The notes under the pieces: generated by a model
The model's database searches: none
What the model saw: the letters and a program-made list of their open reading frames with translations, nothing else
Told to the model about the DNA's origin: nothing
In this document: positions 45,238 through 55,103 of the stretch, in pieces
Layout: each line of letters begins with the position of its first letter
Position numbering within the stretch: the stretch's first letter is position 1
Made by a program: the position numbers and the translations under genes
Assembly (NCBI GenBank): GCA_964529325.1
Contig: CAZGWH010000005.1
Span: 3,343 to 67,342 of the forward strand
Reading direction: 5' to 3'
Length of the DNA stretch: 64,000 nucleotides
Origin: GCA-2689995 sp964529325
GTDB lineage: Bacteria; Fidelibacterota; Marinisomatia; SCGC-AAA003-L08; GCA-2689995

Positions 45238-45933
45238 ATGGAAATTCATTTTATATCTCCTTTCGATAAAATTGCACAAGTAACTTTAAATGAAAGTATT
45301 TTAGGGCGTGCAAATCGAAATGGGATTGTGAAATATCATTTTTATAATTTATATGATTTTGCAGATCCTCCTCATCACAGTATTGATGATTCACCATTTG
45401 GTGGAGGTGTGGGGATGATTCTTAAACCTGAACCAATTTTTAGAATTATTGATAAAATAATAGATGAAAATTCAGATCGAAATAAATATAGAGTTTTATT
45501 TCCAACACCTGATGGTAAGGTTTTTAATCAACAAATTGCAAAAGAATTATCTTTAGAAGAAAATGTAATATTTATTTCTGGACATTATAAAGGATTGGAT
45601 CAACGCGTTAGGGATGAATTTGTGACAGATGAAATTTCTATTGGAGATTATGTTTTAACGGGAGGTGATTTACCATCGCTTGTTATTATTGATTCAATTG
45701 TTAGATTAATTCCAGGTGTGATTGGCAAGATTGAGTCTGCCGAAACCGATTCTTTTACAAATCCATTATTGGATTACCCTCATTATACAAGACCTGAAAA
45801 CTTTAGAGGGTTAAAAGTACCTGAAGTGTTGCTTTCAGGGCATCACGGTAAAATAGAAAATTGGCGACAAGAAAAAAGATTTGAGAAAACGAAAACGCGC
45901 AGACCAGATTTGTTAGCGAAAATTAAAAATTAA
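45238..45933 (+). CDS. trmD: tRNA (guanine-N1-)-methyltransferase TrmD
   Basis: This 231-residue SPOUT enzyme methylates G37 of tRNAs next to the anticodon and so prevents frameshifting. DDSPFGGGVGMILKPEP, ISGHYKGLDQRVRDEFV, SIGDYVLTGGDLP and HYTRPENFRGLKVPEVLLSGHH are the trefoil-knot and SAM-binding motifs. It starts one base after rimM ends. Length is normal. Confidence 0.96.
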   Translation: MEIHFISPFDKIAQVTLNESILGRANRNGIVKYHFYNLYDFADPPHHSIDDSPFGGGVGMILKPEPIFRIIDKIIDENSDRNKYRVLFPTPDGKVFNQQIAKELSLEENVIFISGHYKGLDQRVRDEFVTDEISIGDYVLTGGDLPSLVIIDSIVRLIPGVIGKIESAETDSFTNPLLDYPHYTRPENFRGLKVPEVLLSGHHGKIENWRQEKRFEKTKTRRPDLLAKIKN

Positions 45934-45950
45934 TATGAATGGAGGCAACC

Positions 45951-46301
45951 ATGGATAAAGTAGCCATAGCGACAAAAGAATTAATGAAAACAGATTTACC
46001 TGAATTTAGAACGGGTGATTCTGTAGCTGTTGGTGTAAAAGTTATAGAAGGAAATAGATCTAGGGTTCAGGTCTTTGAAGGAGTTGTAATTTCAATTTCT
46101 GCAGGACATGGATTAGATAAATCCTTTACGGTTAGAAAAATTTCTAACGGTGTAGGAGTTGAAAGAATATTTCCTTATCACTCACCTAATTTAGATTATA
46201 TTAAAGTCGTAAAACTTGGGAAAGTGAGAAGAGCTAAAATATATTACCTTCGGGAATTAAAAGGTAAGGCCGCTCGAATTAAAGAGAGAGCTCGGAAATA
46301 A
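45951..46301 (+). CDS. rplS: 50S ribosomal protein L19
   Basis: This 116-residue protein lies at the interface between subunits. I place the start at the ATG at 45951 because GGAGG at 45941-45945 sits 5 bases ahead; an upstream in-frame ATG at 45939 would put this Shine-Dalgarno inside the gene. FRTGDSVAVGVKVIEGNRSRVQVFEGVVI and RIFPYHSPNLDYIKVVKLGKVRRAKIYYLRE are typical. A terminator follows within 11 bp, closing the operon. Confidence 0.95.
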   Translation: MDKVAIATKELMKTDLPEFRTGDSVAVGVKVIEGNRSRVQVFEGVVISISAGHGLDKSFTVRKISNGVGVERIFPYHSPNLDYIKVVKLGKVRRAKIYYLRELKGKAARIKERARK

Positions 46302-46311
46302 AAATAAAAAT

Positions 46312-46341
46312 AAAAAAGCTCCTGATGGAGCTTTTTTTTTT
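46312..46341 (+). terminator. intrinsic terminator after rplS
   Basis: AAAAAAGCTCC (46312-46322) pairs with GGAGCTTTTTT (46327-46337) around a TGAT loop and runs into a T-tract. This ends the ffh-rplS operon; the next gene starts 80 bp later. Confidence 0.9.
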
Positions 46342-46420
46342 AGATTTTAAATATTCTTCTTGGTAAGCGTTTATTTCTAATTCTATTTTACATTTACAAT
46401 ATTAACCAACAATTAATTAA

Positions 46421-48037
46421 ATGGACTATAAAAAATTATATTTAAATTTAATAGATAGAGTCAAACAATTAAATAAAATTGGTTTAGCATTATCTACAGA
46501 AAAAAATACCGATAAATTATTTGAAATGATATTGGATGAGTCAACCAAAATTTCAAATGCCGCAGGTAGCACATTATATCAATCTAAAAATAATAAATTA
46601 TTTTTTAGCATTATTAAAAATGAACCATTAAATATTTGGCAGGGTGGAATATCTGGGAATGAAATAAATTTTCCGCCTATTAAATTGAATTTAGAAAATG
46701 GAGATAAAAATTTATTAAATGTTTGTGCCTATTCTGCAATTACAGGCGATGCAGTAAATATTAAGGATGCTTATAAAATAAAACAGTTTGACTTTTCAGG
46801 TATGAAAAAATTTGATAAAGCAACAGGGTTTAAATCTCAATCGAGTTTAACGGTTCCAATGAAAGATCATGAAAGTGAGACTATTGGTGTAATACAATTA
46901 TTTAATGCAAGAGATGAGAATGGTAATGTGATTTCATTTTCAGAAGAAGTCATTGAAGAGATAGAATCTCTTGCATCTCAAGGAGCAATTTCATTAAGTA
47001 ATAAAAAATTAGTTGATGATCTCCAAGAATTATTTGAGTCATTTATTAAATTAATTGCACTTGCAATCGACAGGAAATCTGAATATACAGGCGGACATTG
47101 TCAACGCGTACCCGAATTAACTATGATGCTTGCAGAGGCATTAGAAAGACAGACAACAGGTAAATTTAAAGATTTTAAAATGACCGATGATGAAAAGTAT
47201 GAACTTAAAATTGCAGCATGGTTACATGATTGTGGGAAAGTTGCTACTCCTGTACATGTCGTTGATAAATCTACAAAATTAGAAACTATTTTCGATCGGA
47301 TAGAATTAATTAAAACCCGTTTTCAATCCGTTAAAGATCAACGGAAAATTGAATTTTTATCAGATAAAATTTTACTATTAGAAAATGGAAATATATCCGA
47401 ATTAAATAAAATAACAAAAACATACAATTTAGATATTAGCGAATTAAATTCTGATTTAGATTTAATTGTGAAGTTTAATTTAGGTGCTGAGTTTATGCCC
47501 ATTGAGATTCAAAATAAGATAAAAAAAATGGGTAACAAAACATGGGTTGAAAATGGGATTAAAAAACCATTATTAACTCAAAATGAAATTGAAAACTTAA
47601 CTATTTCTAAAGGTACTTTAAATCCTGCCGAAAGAGAAGAGATTAATAATCATATTGTAGTTACTCTTGAAATGCTAAATAATTTACCATATCCAAAACA
47701 TTTAAAAAAGGTGCCTGAATTTGCTGGTGGTCATCATGAAAAAATTGATGGAACAGGATATCCAATGGGTTTATCGGGTAATGAAATGAGTACTCAGGCA
47801 AAAGTAATGGCTGTAGCTGACATTTATGAAGCTTTAACTGCAAAAGATAGACCATATAAAAAGGGTAAAAAACTTTCTGAATCCATGCGTATTTTAGGAT
47901 TTATGAAAAATGATTATCATATTGACAAAGATATTTTCGAAATTTTTGTTAAAGAAAAAGTGTACAAACAATATGCTGATTTATATGTTGCAGAAGATCA
48001 ACATGATAAAGTGAATGAATTAGAATTAATAAACTAA
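46421..48037 (+). CDS. GAF and HD-GYP domain protein (likely cyclic-di-GMP phosphodiesterase)
   Basis: This 538-residue protein has an N-terminal GAF sensory domain (about residues 20-195) and a C-terminal HD-GYP domain. The HD pair is His269-Asp270 (LHDCGKVATP) and the GYP motif is HHEKIDGTGYP (438-448). HD-GYP enzymes hydrolyse cyclic-di-GMP. About 165 residues separate the motifs, roughly 100 more than in simple members; the inserted KSTKLETIFDRIELIKTRF-type region is known in a subset of the family. No membrane segment is seen, so it is probably cytosolic. The stop overlaps the next small gene by one base. Confidence 0.88.
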   Translation: MDYKKLYLNLIDRVKQLNKIGLALSTEKNTDKLFEMILDESTKISNAAGSTLYQSKNNKLFFSIIKNEPLNIWQGGISGNEINFPPIKLNLENGDKNLLNVCAYSAITGDAVNIKDAYKIKQFDFSGMKKFDKATGFKSQSSLTVPMKDHESETIGVIQLFNARDENGNVISFSEEVIEEIESLASQGAISLSNKKLVDDLQELFESFIKLIALAIDRKSEYTGGHCQRVPELTMMLAEALERQTTGKFKDFKMTDDEKYELKIAAWLHDCGKVATPVHVVDKSTKLETIFDRIELIKTRFQSVKDQRKIEFLSDKILLLENGNISELNKITKTYNLDISELNSDLDLIVKFNLGAEFMPIEIQNKIKKMGNKTWVENGIKKPLLTQNEIENLTISKGTLNPAEREEINNHIVVTLEMLNNLPYPKHLKKVPEFAGGHHEKIDGTGYPMGLSGNEMSTQAKVMAVADIYEALTAKDRPYKKGKKLSESMRILGFMKNDYHIDKDIFEIFVKEKVYKQYADLYVAEDQHDKVNELELIN

Positions 48038-48303
48038 TGTCAAAATTAGATTTATCTATTTTGACAGATAAAGAAATTGAAGATGAAATTTTTAAAATTC
48101 AAAATTGGATAGAGATTGAAAAATCAAATGGAAGAAATGTAGATGAAATTCTTGATAATTCAATTATCATTGATGAGTTTGAGAAATATTTTTCAGATGA
48201 AGAATTTAGCATTTTTATTCTAACTGTCTTGAATAATTTTAAATCAAAAGAAATAATTGACATGCTAATTAATGTGATAAAAAACTCAAAAAAATTAATT
48301 TGA
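48037..48303 (+). CDS. Small acidic protein of unknown function
   Basis: This 88-residue protein has a high share of Asp, Glu, Ile and Lys, is predicted helical, and lacks Cys, signal peptide and membrane segments. I do not recognise it. Its ATG overlaps the HD-GYP stop by one base and its stop is 5 bp from selA, so it is translated as part of the same operon and is very likely real. Role could be linked to the HD-GYP protein or to SelA, but nothing in the sequence decides. Confidence 0.6.
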   Translation: MSKLDLSILTDKEIEDEIFKIQNWIEIEKSNGRNVDEILDNSIIIDEFEKYFSDEEFSIFILTVLNNFKSKEIIDMLINVIKNSKKLI

Positions 48304-48308
48304 TTTGA

Positions 48309-49685
48309 ATGAATAATAAAAAATTAAGAAATTTACCATCTGTTAGTGATATTTTGGATTCTATAAATGCAATTCAATATAATTTACCTTACCATTTAAT
48401 TCTAAAAAAAATTAGACAATCAATTTCTGAATTTAGAAATGAAATAATGAATGGAAACGAATTAACAGTTACTGATTTAATTCCAAAAATAAAAAATGAA
48501 TTAGAAAAACTAAATTCGTCTTCCTTACAATCTGTAATTAATGGTACAGGAATTATTTTACATACAGGCTTAGGTCGAGCACCTATTTCAGAAGAAATAT
48601 TAAATAATTCATTCGAAAAATTATCTGGATATATTAATATTGAATTAGATCTAAATAATGGGAATAGAGGTGAAAGAGCGAATCATATAAACTTACTATT
48701 AGATGGATTAACTGGAAGTAAGGAATCTGTAGTTGTAAATAATAATGCCTCCGCTGTGTTATTAACATTAAATACATTTGGTGAGAAAAAAGAAGTAATT
48801 GTGAGTAGAGGTGAGCAAGTTGAAATTGGTGGTTCTTTTCGAATTCCAGATGTAATTAATAAAGCAGGTTGCCATTTAGTTGAAGTTGGTACAACAAATA
48901 GAACTCATTTAAAAGATTATCAAAATGCAATAACTAAACAAACAGGATTACTTCTTGTTGCCCATACGAGTAATTATATTGTAAAAGGATTTACTAAATC
49001 AGTAGAAATTGAAGAACTTGTTTTATTAGCGAAAAAGAGAAAGATACCACTTATTATTGATCTTGGGAGTGGTGCATTAGCTGAATTACAAAAACTCGGT
49101 TTACCATTTGAACCTGTCGTTCAATTTTATATAAAAGCTGGAGTTGATGCAGTTACCTTTAGCGGTGATAAACTCCTCGGAGGACCACAATGTGGAATTA
49201 TCTGTGGGAAACAGGGTGTAATTAAGAAAATACGAAATAATGCGTTATATAGGGCATTACGGTGTGATAAAATAATATATACAATTTTAGAAGAAACACT
49301 TAGAACCTATTATAATTCTACAATAATTAAATCGGAAAATTTAACATGGACACTCTTTCAACGAAAAATGATTGATTTAGAGGAAATTGGTAATTTCATA
49401 CTCTCAAACCTATCATCTAAAATTTTAAAGAATTCTGGATTAAAATTAATTAATTCAATAGTTGAGGCAGGAAGCGGGTCATTACCCACTCAGAATATTG
49501 AAAGTAGAGCCTTAAGTTTTAAATCTAAATTATTCAAACCTAAACAAATACATCTAAAATTTTTATCACAAAAACCAGCTATTTTAGGATATATTCATAA
49601 CAACCAATTTAATATTGATTTAAAAGCAGTACTAAAAAATCAACAAGACTATCTATTAAAATCAATAACGGAAATATTTAGTTGA
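48309..49685 (+). CDS. selA: L-seryl-tRNA(Sec) selenium transferase SelA
   Basis: This 458-residue PLP enzyme converts Ser-tRNA(Sec) to Sec-tRNA(Sec) with selenophosphate. The PLP lysine is Lys288 in FSGDKLLGGPQCGI; LPSVSDIL near the N-terminus and INGTGIILHTGLGRAPIS are SelA signatures. Length matches bacterial SelA. The TGA stop overlaps the TTG start of selB by 4 bases (TTGA), so both proteins are made together. selC (tRNA-Sec) and selD are not in this window. Confidence 0.96.
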   Translation: MNNKKLRNLPSVSDILDSINAIQYNLPYHLILKKIRQSISEFRNEIMNGNELTVTDLIPKIKNELEKLNSSSLQSVINGTGIILHTGLGRAPISEEILNNSFEKLSGYINIELDLNNGNRGERANHINLLLDGLTGSKESVVVNNNASAVLLTLNTFGEKKEVIVSRGEQVEIGGSFRIPDVINKAGCHLVEVGTTNRTHLKDYQNAITKQTGLLLVAHTSNYIVKGFTKSVEIEELVLLAKKRKIPLIIDLGSGALAELQKLGLPFEPVVQFYIKAGVDAVTFSGDKLLGGPQCGIICGKQGVIKKIRNNALYRALRCDKIIYTILEETLRTYYNSTIIKSENLTWTLFQRKMIDLEEIGNFILSNLSSKILKNSGLKLINSIVEAGSGSLPTQNIESRALSFKSKLFKPKQIHLKFLSQKPAILGYIHNNQFNIDLKAVLKNQQDYLLKSITEIFS

Positions 49686-51556
49686 ATCAAATTGTTATCG
49701 GAATGGCTGGTCATATTGACCATGGCAAAACATCTCTTGTAAAAGCATTAACTGGAACAAATACTGATAATTTAGAAGAAGAGCTTCGCCGGGGAATGAC
49801 CATTGATTTAGGATTTGCTTTTTTAAATGATGAGATTACACTAATTGATGTTCCTGGTCATGAAAAATTTGTAAAAAATATGATGGCTGGAGCGAGTGGT
49901 ATTGATGGTGCAATATTAGTAATTGCTGCTGATGATGGTATTATGCCACAGACTAAAGAGCATTTTGAAATATTAAATTTATTAGGGATACAAAATGTAA
50001 TTGTTGCTCTTAATAAAATTGATTTAGCAGATTTAGAATGGATTGAATTAGTAGAAATGGAAATTCATGATTTACTTTTGGAAGCAGAAATTGATGAGTT
50101 TTCAATAATTCAGGTGTCAGCAATACAAAATAAAGGTATTGATAAATTAAAAACAGCTATTATTGAATTATCACAAATGATCCCATCAAAAATTGATAAT
50201 GGTATTTTTAGGCTTCCAGTTGATCGTGTTTTTACAATTCAAGGATTTGGTACAGTTGTTACTGGAACTGTACAATCTGGAAGTATAAAAGTTGGTCAGG
50301 AAATCGAAATAATTCCTGGAAATATAAAAGTAAAAGTCCGTGGGATTCAAAGCCATGAAACAAAAACAAATCAAGTTAATTTAGGCGATAGAGCCGCAAT
50401 TAATTTTCAAGGCCTAAATAAAAATTCGATAAAACGAGGATTTCAATGTACATCAATCGGATATTTATCATCTACAAAAGAAATTGGTGCAAATATCACA
50501 AATTTAAAAAATTCAAAAATTGAAATTAAACAAAACCAACGCGTGCGAATTCACTTAGGTACTCAAGAAGTAATGGCTAGAATTTCAATTTTAGATAAAA
50601 AGTTAATCAATTCAGGTGAAACTGCAACTGTGATAATAAAATTGGAAGAACCTTTAGTTGCAACAATGAACGATAGATTTATTATACGGCGGTTCTCACC
50701 TGTAGTTACTATTGGTGGCGGGCAAGTAATTGATGCACATTTTATTGGTAAATGGAGTGAAAAAAAAGAATATATAAAATCAATTTCTAAGTTTACAGAT
50801 AATGAACGAATTATTAATATTATTCAATATCAAGGGGTAAATCCAATTGATAAAAAAAATATTAATATTAAGTTTGGAATAGATAGCGATTTATTGAAAA
50901 AGAAAATTGCTCAATTTTCAGAAGCAAGATATATAAATGATAAAAATGAAACTTGGTTAGTCACTGAAAATCAATTAGATATGATTGATCATAAAATAAT
51001 AAATATTTTAGAATTATTTCAGAAAAAAAATAGACTAAAATCAGGTGCTTTGTCTGAAGAAATATATCAACAAACTGGTGGGAATAAAAAATTTATAGAA
51101 AATCGATTAATATCTCTGGAGGATAAGAAAGCGATTAAACGCATTGGTGAATTTTGGAGTACTATAAATTTTGAAGTTCGGTTTTCAAATGAAGAAAATA
51201 AATTATACAATAAAATAATAACACAATTAAATAAAGAAGGTTTTCAATCTTCTAATTTAAATGATTTTTCTAAAACAACAGGTGTCATTGAATCGGAATT
51301 AATTCCGTTAATTAAAATTGGGGAAATGAAAAATGAAATTATTCGTTTGACTGAAACATTAATGTTTACACAAAATAATTTTGATTTATTGAAAGAGAAA
51401 ACAATTTCATTTTTATTAAAAAATAAATCTATTTCCATATCTGAATTTAAAGATATAGCAGAAACTTCCCGAAAATATGCTGTGCCCTTGCTTGAATATT
51501 TTGATCGTATAAAAATTACTTATCGTGATGGTAATGAAAGAAAATTATTAGGTTAA
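49682..51556 (+). CDS. selB: Selenocysteine-specific elongation factor SelB
   Basis: This 624-residue factor delivers Sec-tRNA to UGA codons that carry a SECIS hairpin. The G domain is EF-Tu-like: GHIDHGKTSL (from residue 10), DVPGHEKFVKNM and NKIDL. EF-Tu-like beta domains follow, then a C-terminal half (about residues 370-624) of winged-helix repeats that bind SECIS RNA. The start is TTG at 49682, overlapping selA. It overlaps mutS by one base. Its presence supports reading the TGAs at 34889 and 34898 as selenocysteine. Confidence 0.95.
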   Translation: MNQIVIGMAGHIDHGKTSLVKALTGTNTDNLEEELRRGMTIDLGFAFLNDEITLIDVPGHEKFVKNMMAGASGIDGAILVIAADDGIMPQTKEHFEILNLLGIQNVIVALNKIDLADLEWIELVEMEIHDLLLEAEIDEFSIIQVSAIQNKGIDKLKTAIIELSQMIPSKIDNGIFRLPVDRVFTIQGFGTVVTGTVQSGSIKVGQEIEIIPGNIKVKVRGIQSHETKTNQVNLGDRAAINFQGLNKNSIKRGFQCTSIGYLSSTKEIGANITNLKNSKIEIKQNQRVRIHLGTQEVMARISILDKKLINSGETATVIIKLEEPLVATMNDRFIIRRFSPVVTIGGGQVIDAHFIGKWSEKKEYIKSISKFTDNERIINIIQYQGVNPIDKKNINIKFGIDSDLLKKKIAQFSEARYINDKNETWLVTENQLDMIDHKIINILELFQKKNRLKSGALSEEIYQQTGGNKKFIENRLISLEDKKAIKRIGEFWSTINFEVRFSNEENKLYNKIITQLNKEGFQSSNLNDFSKTTGVIESELIPLIKIGEMKNEIIRLTETLMFTQNNFDLLKEKTISFLLKNKSISISEFKDIAETSRKYAVPLLEYFDRIKITYRDGNERKLLG

Positions 51557-54144
51557 TGAGTAAAACTGCACCTACACCCGTTATGAAACAATTTTGGGAG
51601 GCAAAAAAAAATCATCCCGATTCAATCTTATTATTTCGAATGGGTGACTTTTATGAAACTTTTGAAAATGATGCGATAAATGCATCAAAAATATTAGGAA
51701 TTACTCTCACAAAAAGAGCAAATGGTGCGGCATCATCCATACCTTTGGCAGGTTTCCCATATCATTCTTTAGAACAACATTTACACAAATTTTTAAAAGC
51801 GGGATTAAGAGTTGCAATTTGTGAACAAGTTGAAGACCCTAAAAAAGCAAAAGGAATTGTTAAGCGAGAAGTGGTTGAAGTCGTAACACCAGGAATTGCA
51901 ATTACAGACCAATTTTTAAATCAAAAAGAAAATAATTATTTAATGTGTCTTTTTGGTGCAGATGGAAAGTTTGGATTTAGTATATTAGATCATTCTACAG
52001 GTGAATTTAAAACTGGAGAAAGAAATCTTACAAAATTAAGAACTTTAATACAACAATTTTCACCCAGCGAGATAATTGTTCCTGAATTTCAATTGAATGA
52101 CTTTAAATCTCGAATAGGGAATGATTATTTATTTACAGTTTATAATGAATGGATGTTTGATGAACGGTCATGTTATAATCGATTAACTGAACATTTTAAA
52201 TCTAAAAATTTAAAGGGATTTGGATTAGAAAAATTAAATTTAGCAATTTCTTCAAGTGGTGTTATTTTAGATTATTTGAAGAAAAATTGTAGAGCAAATA
52301 TAAATCATATATCTTCAATTTCAATTATTAAGGAAAAAGGATTTATGAATTTAGATGGGTTTACAATTCGTAATTTAGAAATCTTTAATTCATTAAATTC
52401 ACAAAATGATGATAATTCATTAATTCAATGTTTAGATTATTCGTTAACAGCAATTGGAGGACGATTATTAAAATCGTGGGTTAGAAGTCCTTTGACAAAT
52501 AAAAAGCAAATTGAATTTCGGCATAATTTAATTGAAGATTTATTTCAAAATAAAGTTCTTGTAAAAGATATAAATTTTAATTTAAAAAAGTTATCAGATA
52601 CTGAACGCATTATTACTCGTTTAACTGTAAATAGAGCAAGCCCACGTGAAGTTCAACAACTGGGATTAAGTTTAATTATCGGTAAGACAATTCAAACTGA
52701 AATTAAAAAAATAAAATCCAAAAATTTCAAAAAATTATTTATGGATTTCCATGATGTAGATGAAATATCTCAAATCATAATAAATGGACTACAAGAAGAG
52801 CTTCCAGTAAAGTTATCACAAGGAAATGTAATAAAAACGGGTGTGTGTTCAAAGCTAGATGAACTTAGAGAAATAAAAAATGATGCGACAAAATGGTTAG
52901 CAAAATACCAAGTTAGTGAGAGAGAATCATCACAAATAAATAATCTTAAAATTAAATATAACCGAGTGTTTGGTTACTTTATTGAAGTGACAAAATCAAA
53001 TATAGATCAAGTTCCCGAACATTATATTCGTAAACAAACTTTAACCAATGCAGAGCGATACTTTACTCCTGAATTAAAAGAATTTGAAGATAAAATATTA
53101 AATGCAAATGATAAAATTTTAGAATTAGAAACAGAACTATTTTATGAATTAAGAACATCTATTCTTGAATTTTCAAAACATATTCAAGATAATGCAAGAA
53201 TATTGGCATTTTTGGATGTAATCTGTGGATTTTACGAATTGGCAGATAAATATAATTATTGTAAACCTGAAATTGAAGTTTCAAATTTGCTCGAAATTAA
53301 AAATGGGCGTCACCCTGTTATTGAACAGATTTTACCAATAAATGAACAGTTTATTCCCAATGATATATTTTTAGAACCAACGACAAAACAAATTGCAATT
53401 ATAACGGGTCCAAATATGGCTGGGAAAAGTACATATTTAAGGCAAATTGCATTAATTGTTTTAATTGCACAAATTGGTAGTTTTGTTCCCGCGGATTCTG
53501 CTAAAATTGGAATTGTAGATCAAATATTTACACGAGTTGGAGCAAGTGATAATTTAACCGCAGGTGAGTCTACATTCTTGGTAGAAATGAATGAAACTGC
53601 AAATATTTTAAATAATGCAACAAAAGATAGTCTCATAATATTGGATGAAATTGGTCGTGGTACATCAACTTATGATGGATTATCAATTGCATGGGCAGTT
53701 ACTGAATACATTCATAATAAACCTGAAATTGCTTCAAAAACGTTGTTTGCAACCCATTATCATGAATTAGTTAATTTAGCTGAAGAATTACCAAATGCAT
53801 TTAATTTAAATGTTTTAGTTAAAGAATTTGAAAATCAAATTGTTTTTATGAGAAAAATAATTGAAGGTGGTGCAGATAAAAGTTATGGAATTCATGTTGC
53901 TGAACTTGCTGGAATACCACAGTCTGTAATTCAAAGATCTAGAGAAATTTTATTTGAATTAAATGAAAATCCAAATGAAAATGTGAAAGCAAGTATAGAA
54001 GTGAAAAAAGAATTTCAAATGGATTTATTTTCTAAGAAACAAAGTGAGTTTATAAATGATTTAAAAGAAATTGATATTAATAAAATAACACCAATAGAAG
54101 CGATGACAAAACTTGACGAATTGAAAAAGAAACATGAGGTTTAA
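51556..54144 (+). CDS. mutS: DNA mismatch repair protein MutS
   Basis: This 862-residue ATPase recognises mismatches. The N-terminal mismatch-binding domain contains the FRMGDFYETF motif (Phe-x-Glu) at residues about 26-36. The ATPase has Walker A GPNMAGKST (618-626), DEIGRGTSTYDG and the ATHYHEL switch. MutS1 length and domain order are normal. It overlaps selB by one base. Its 3' end supplies the Shine-Dalgarno (GAGG) of the next gene. Confidence 0.96.
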   Translation: MSKTAPTPVMKQFWEAKKNHPDSILLFRMGDFYETFENDAINASKILGITLTKRANGAASSIPLAGFPYHSLEQHLHKFLKAGLRVAICEQVEDPKKAKGIVKREVVEVVTPGIAITDQFLNQKENNYLMCLFGADGKFGFSILDHSTGEFKTGERNLTKLRTLIQQFSPSEIIVPEFQLNDFKSRIGNDYLFTVYNEWMFDERSCYNRLTEHFKSKNLKGFGLEKLNLAISSSGVILDYLKKNCRANINHISSISIIKEKGFMNLDGFTIRNLEIFNSLNSQNDDNSLIQCLDYSLTAIGGRLLKSWVRSPLTNKKQIEFRHNLIEDLFQNKVLVKDINFNLKKLSDTERIITRLTVNRASPREVQQLGLSLIIGKTIQTEIKKIKSKNFKKLFMDFHDVDEISQIIINGLQEELPVKLSQGNVIKTGVCSKLDELREIKNDATKWLAKYQVSERESSQINNLKIKYNRVFGYFIEVTKSNIDQVPEHYIRKQTLTNAERYFTPELKEFEDKILNANDKILELETELFYELRTSILEFSKHIQDNARILAFLDVICGFYELADKYNYCKPEIEVSNLLEIKNGRHPVIEQILPINEQFIPNDIFLEPTTKQIAIITGPNMAGKSTYLRQIALIVLIAQIGSFVPADSAKIGIVDQIFTRVGASDNLTAGESTFLVEMNETANILNNATKDSLIILDEIGRGTSTYDGLSIAWAVTEYIHNKPEIASKTLFATHYHELVNLAEELPNAFNLNVLVKEFENQIVFMRKIIEGGADKSYGIHVAELAGIPQSVIQRSREILFELNENPNENVKASIEVKKEFQMDLFSKKQSEFINDLKEIDINKITPIEAMTKLDELKKKHEV

Positions 54145-54146
54145 AA

Positions 54147-55094
54147 ATTAAATTTTTAAATAAATATTGGATAATATTTTTTATTTCCTTTAGTTTTTCA
54201 TCAATAAAAATAACAGGAAATACATCAATATATTCTAATATACCATTGTCGGCTCAAACTATTGCTCGTGCAGGGTCAATAAATTTCCAATCTAACTCAT
54301 CATTATCTATATTTTCAAATCCAGTTGTAAAAAAAACATCTCAACAGTTAATAGGATTTAATATTAATTCTTATTTTTCAAATGAATATTCCTCCTCATT
54401 ATTTATTTTTCCTCAAAAATATTTAAACAAATGGAATTATAATATTGGAGTTATCCATATTTCAATTCCTAAAATTCCGAATACTCAATATTTATTTGAA
54501 AATGATGTGCCTAATTATGATAATGTTTCATACTATAATCAAATTAATTTAGGATTATTATTAAATTTTTCAACAAAAATATATGAAAACTATAAATTTG
54601 GAATAAATTTTATTCCACATTTATCTAGTTTATCTAATGAAAAATCATATGGAATAATTTATAATATAGGTGTATTTTATCCTGGATTTAAAAATGTAGA
54701 ATATGGGATAATAATTAATTCTGCTCCAGGGTCATTCACTTTTTGGAAAAATAATTCTATTGAATTATTTCCATTTGAATTGATATTTCCTTTAATTTAT
54801 AAAATTGGGAAAATGGAAATAAATTCGAATTTAAATTATTTTTCTAGTCAAAAGGATAAAGTTAATTATTCATTTGGGGTTGATTTTAATTTAGTTGATA
54901 ATATCAAATTTATTTTGGGTCATAGTAAAAAGATAAAATACAGTGCTGGGTTTATATTTAATTTTCAAGGAATTAAAATTGAATATGGTGCTGGGTATCA
55001 AAAATTAGAAACATTTAATATGTTTCATCATGGAGTTGATTTAGTTTTTAATTTAAAAATGGCAAATAAATGGCAAAAATTATTAAAACCTTAG
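54147..55094 (+). CDS. PorV/PorQ-like outer-membrane protein, ATT start
   Basis: The protein is a beta-barrel of the PorV/PorQ (UPF0164-like) type: after PLSAQTIARAGS comes SIFSNPV, then many strands such as GINFIPHLSS and GYQKLETF. The frame is open from the mutS stop, and the first codons (KFLNKYWIIFFISFSFSS) look like a signal peptide. No ATG, GTG or TTG precedes it; ATT at 54147 has GAGG 7 bases upstream and is my choice, giving 315 residues. TTG at 54246 is the first standard start but would remove the signal peptide. Related proteins act in T9SS or other outer-membrane processes; the exact role is unknown. Confidence 0.65.
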   Translation: MKFLNKYWIIFFISFSFSSIKITGNTSIYSNIPLSAQTIARAGSINFQSNSSLSIFSNPVVKKTSQQLIGFNINSYFSNEYSSSLFIFPQKYLNKWNYNIGVIHISIPKIPNTQYLFENDVPNYDNVSYYNQINLGLLLNFSTKIYENYKFGINFIPHLSSLSNEKSYGIIYNIGVFYPGFKNVEYGIIINSAPGSFTFWKNNSIELFPFELIFPLIYKIGKMEINSNLNYFSSQKDKVNYSFGVDFNLVDNIKFILGHSKKIKYSAGFIFNFQGIKIEYGAGYQKLETFNMFHHGVDLVFNLKMANKWQKLLKP

Positions 55095-55103
55095 GGTGTG
55101 TAT

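Noticed and set aside
45939..45950. Earlier ATG for rplS
   Set aside because: It overlaps the GGAGG Shine-Dalgarno that serves the ATG at 45951.
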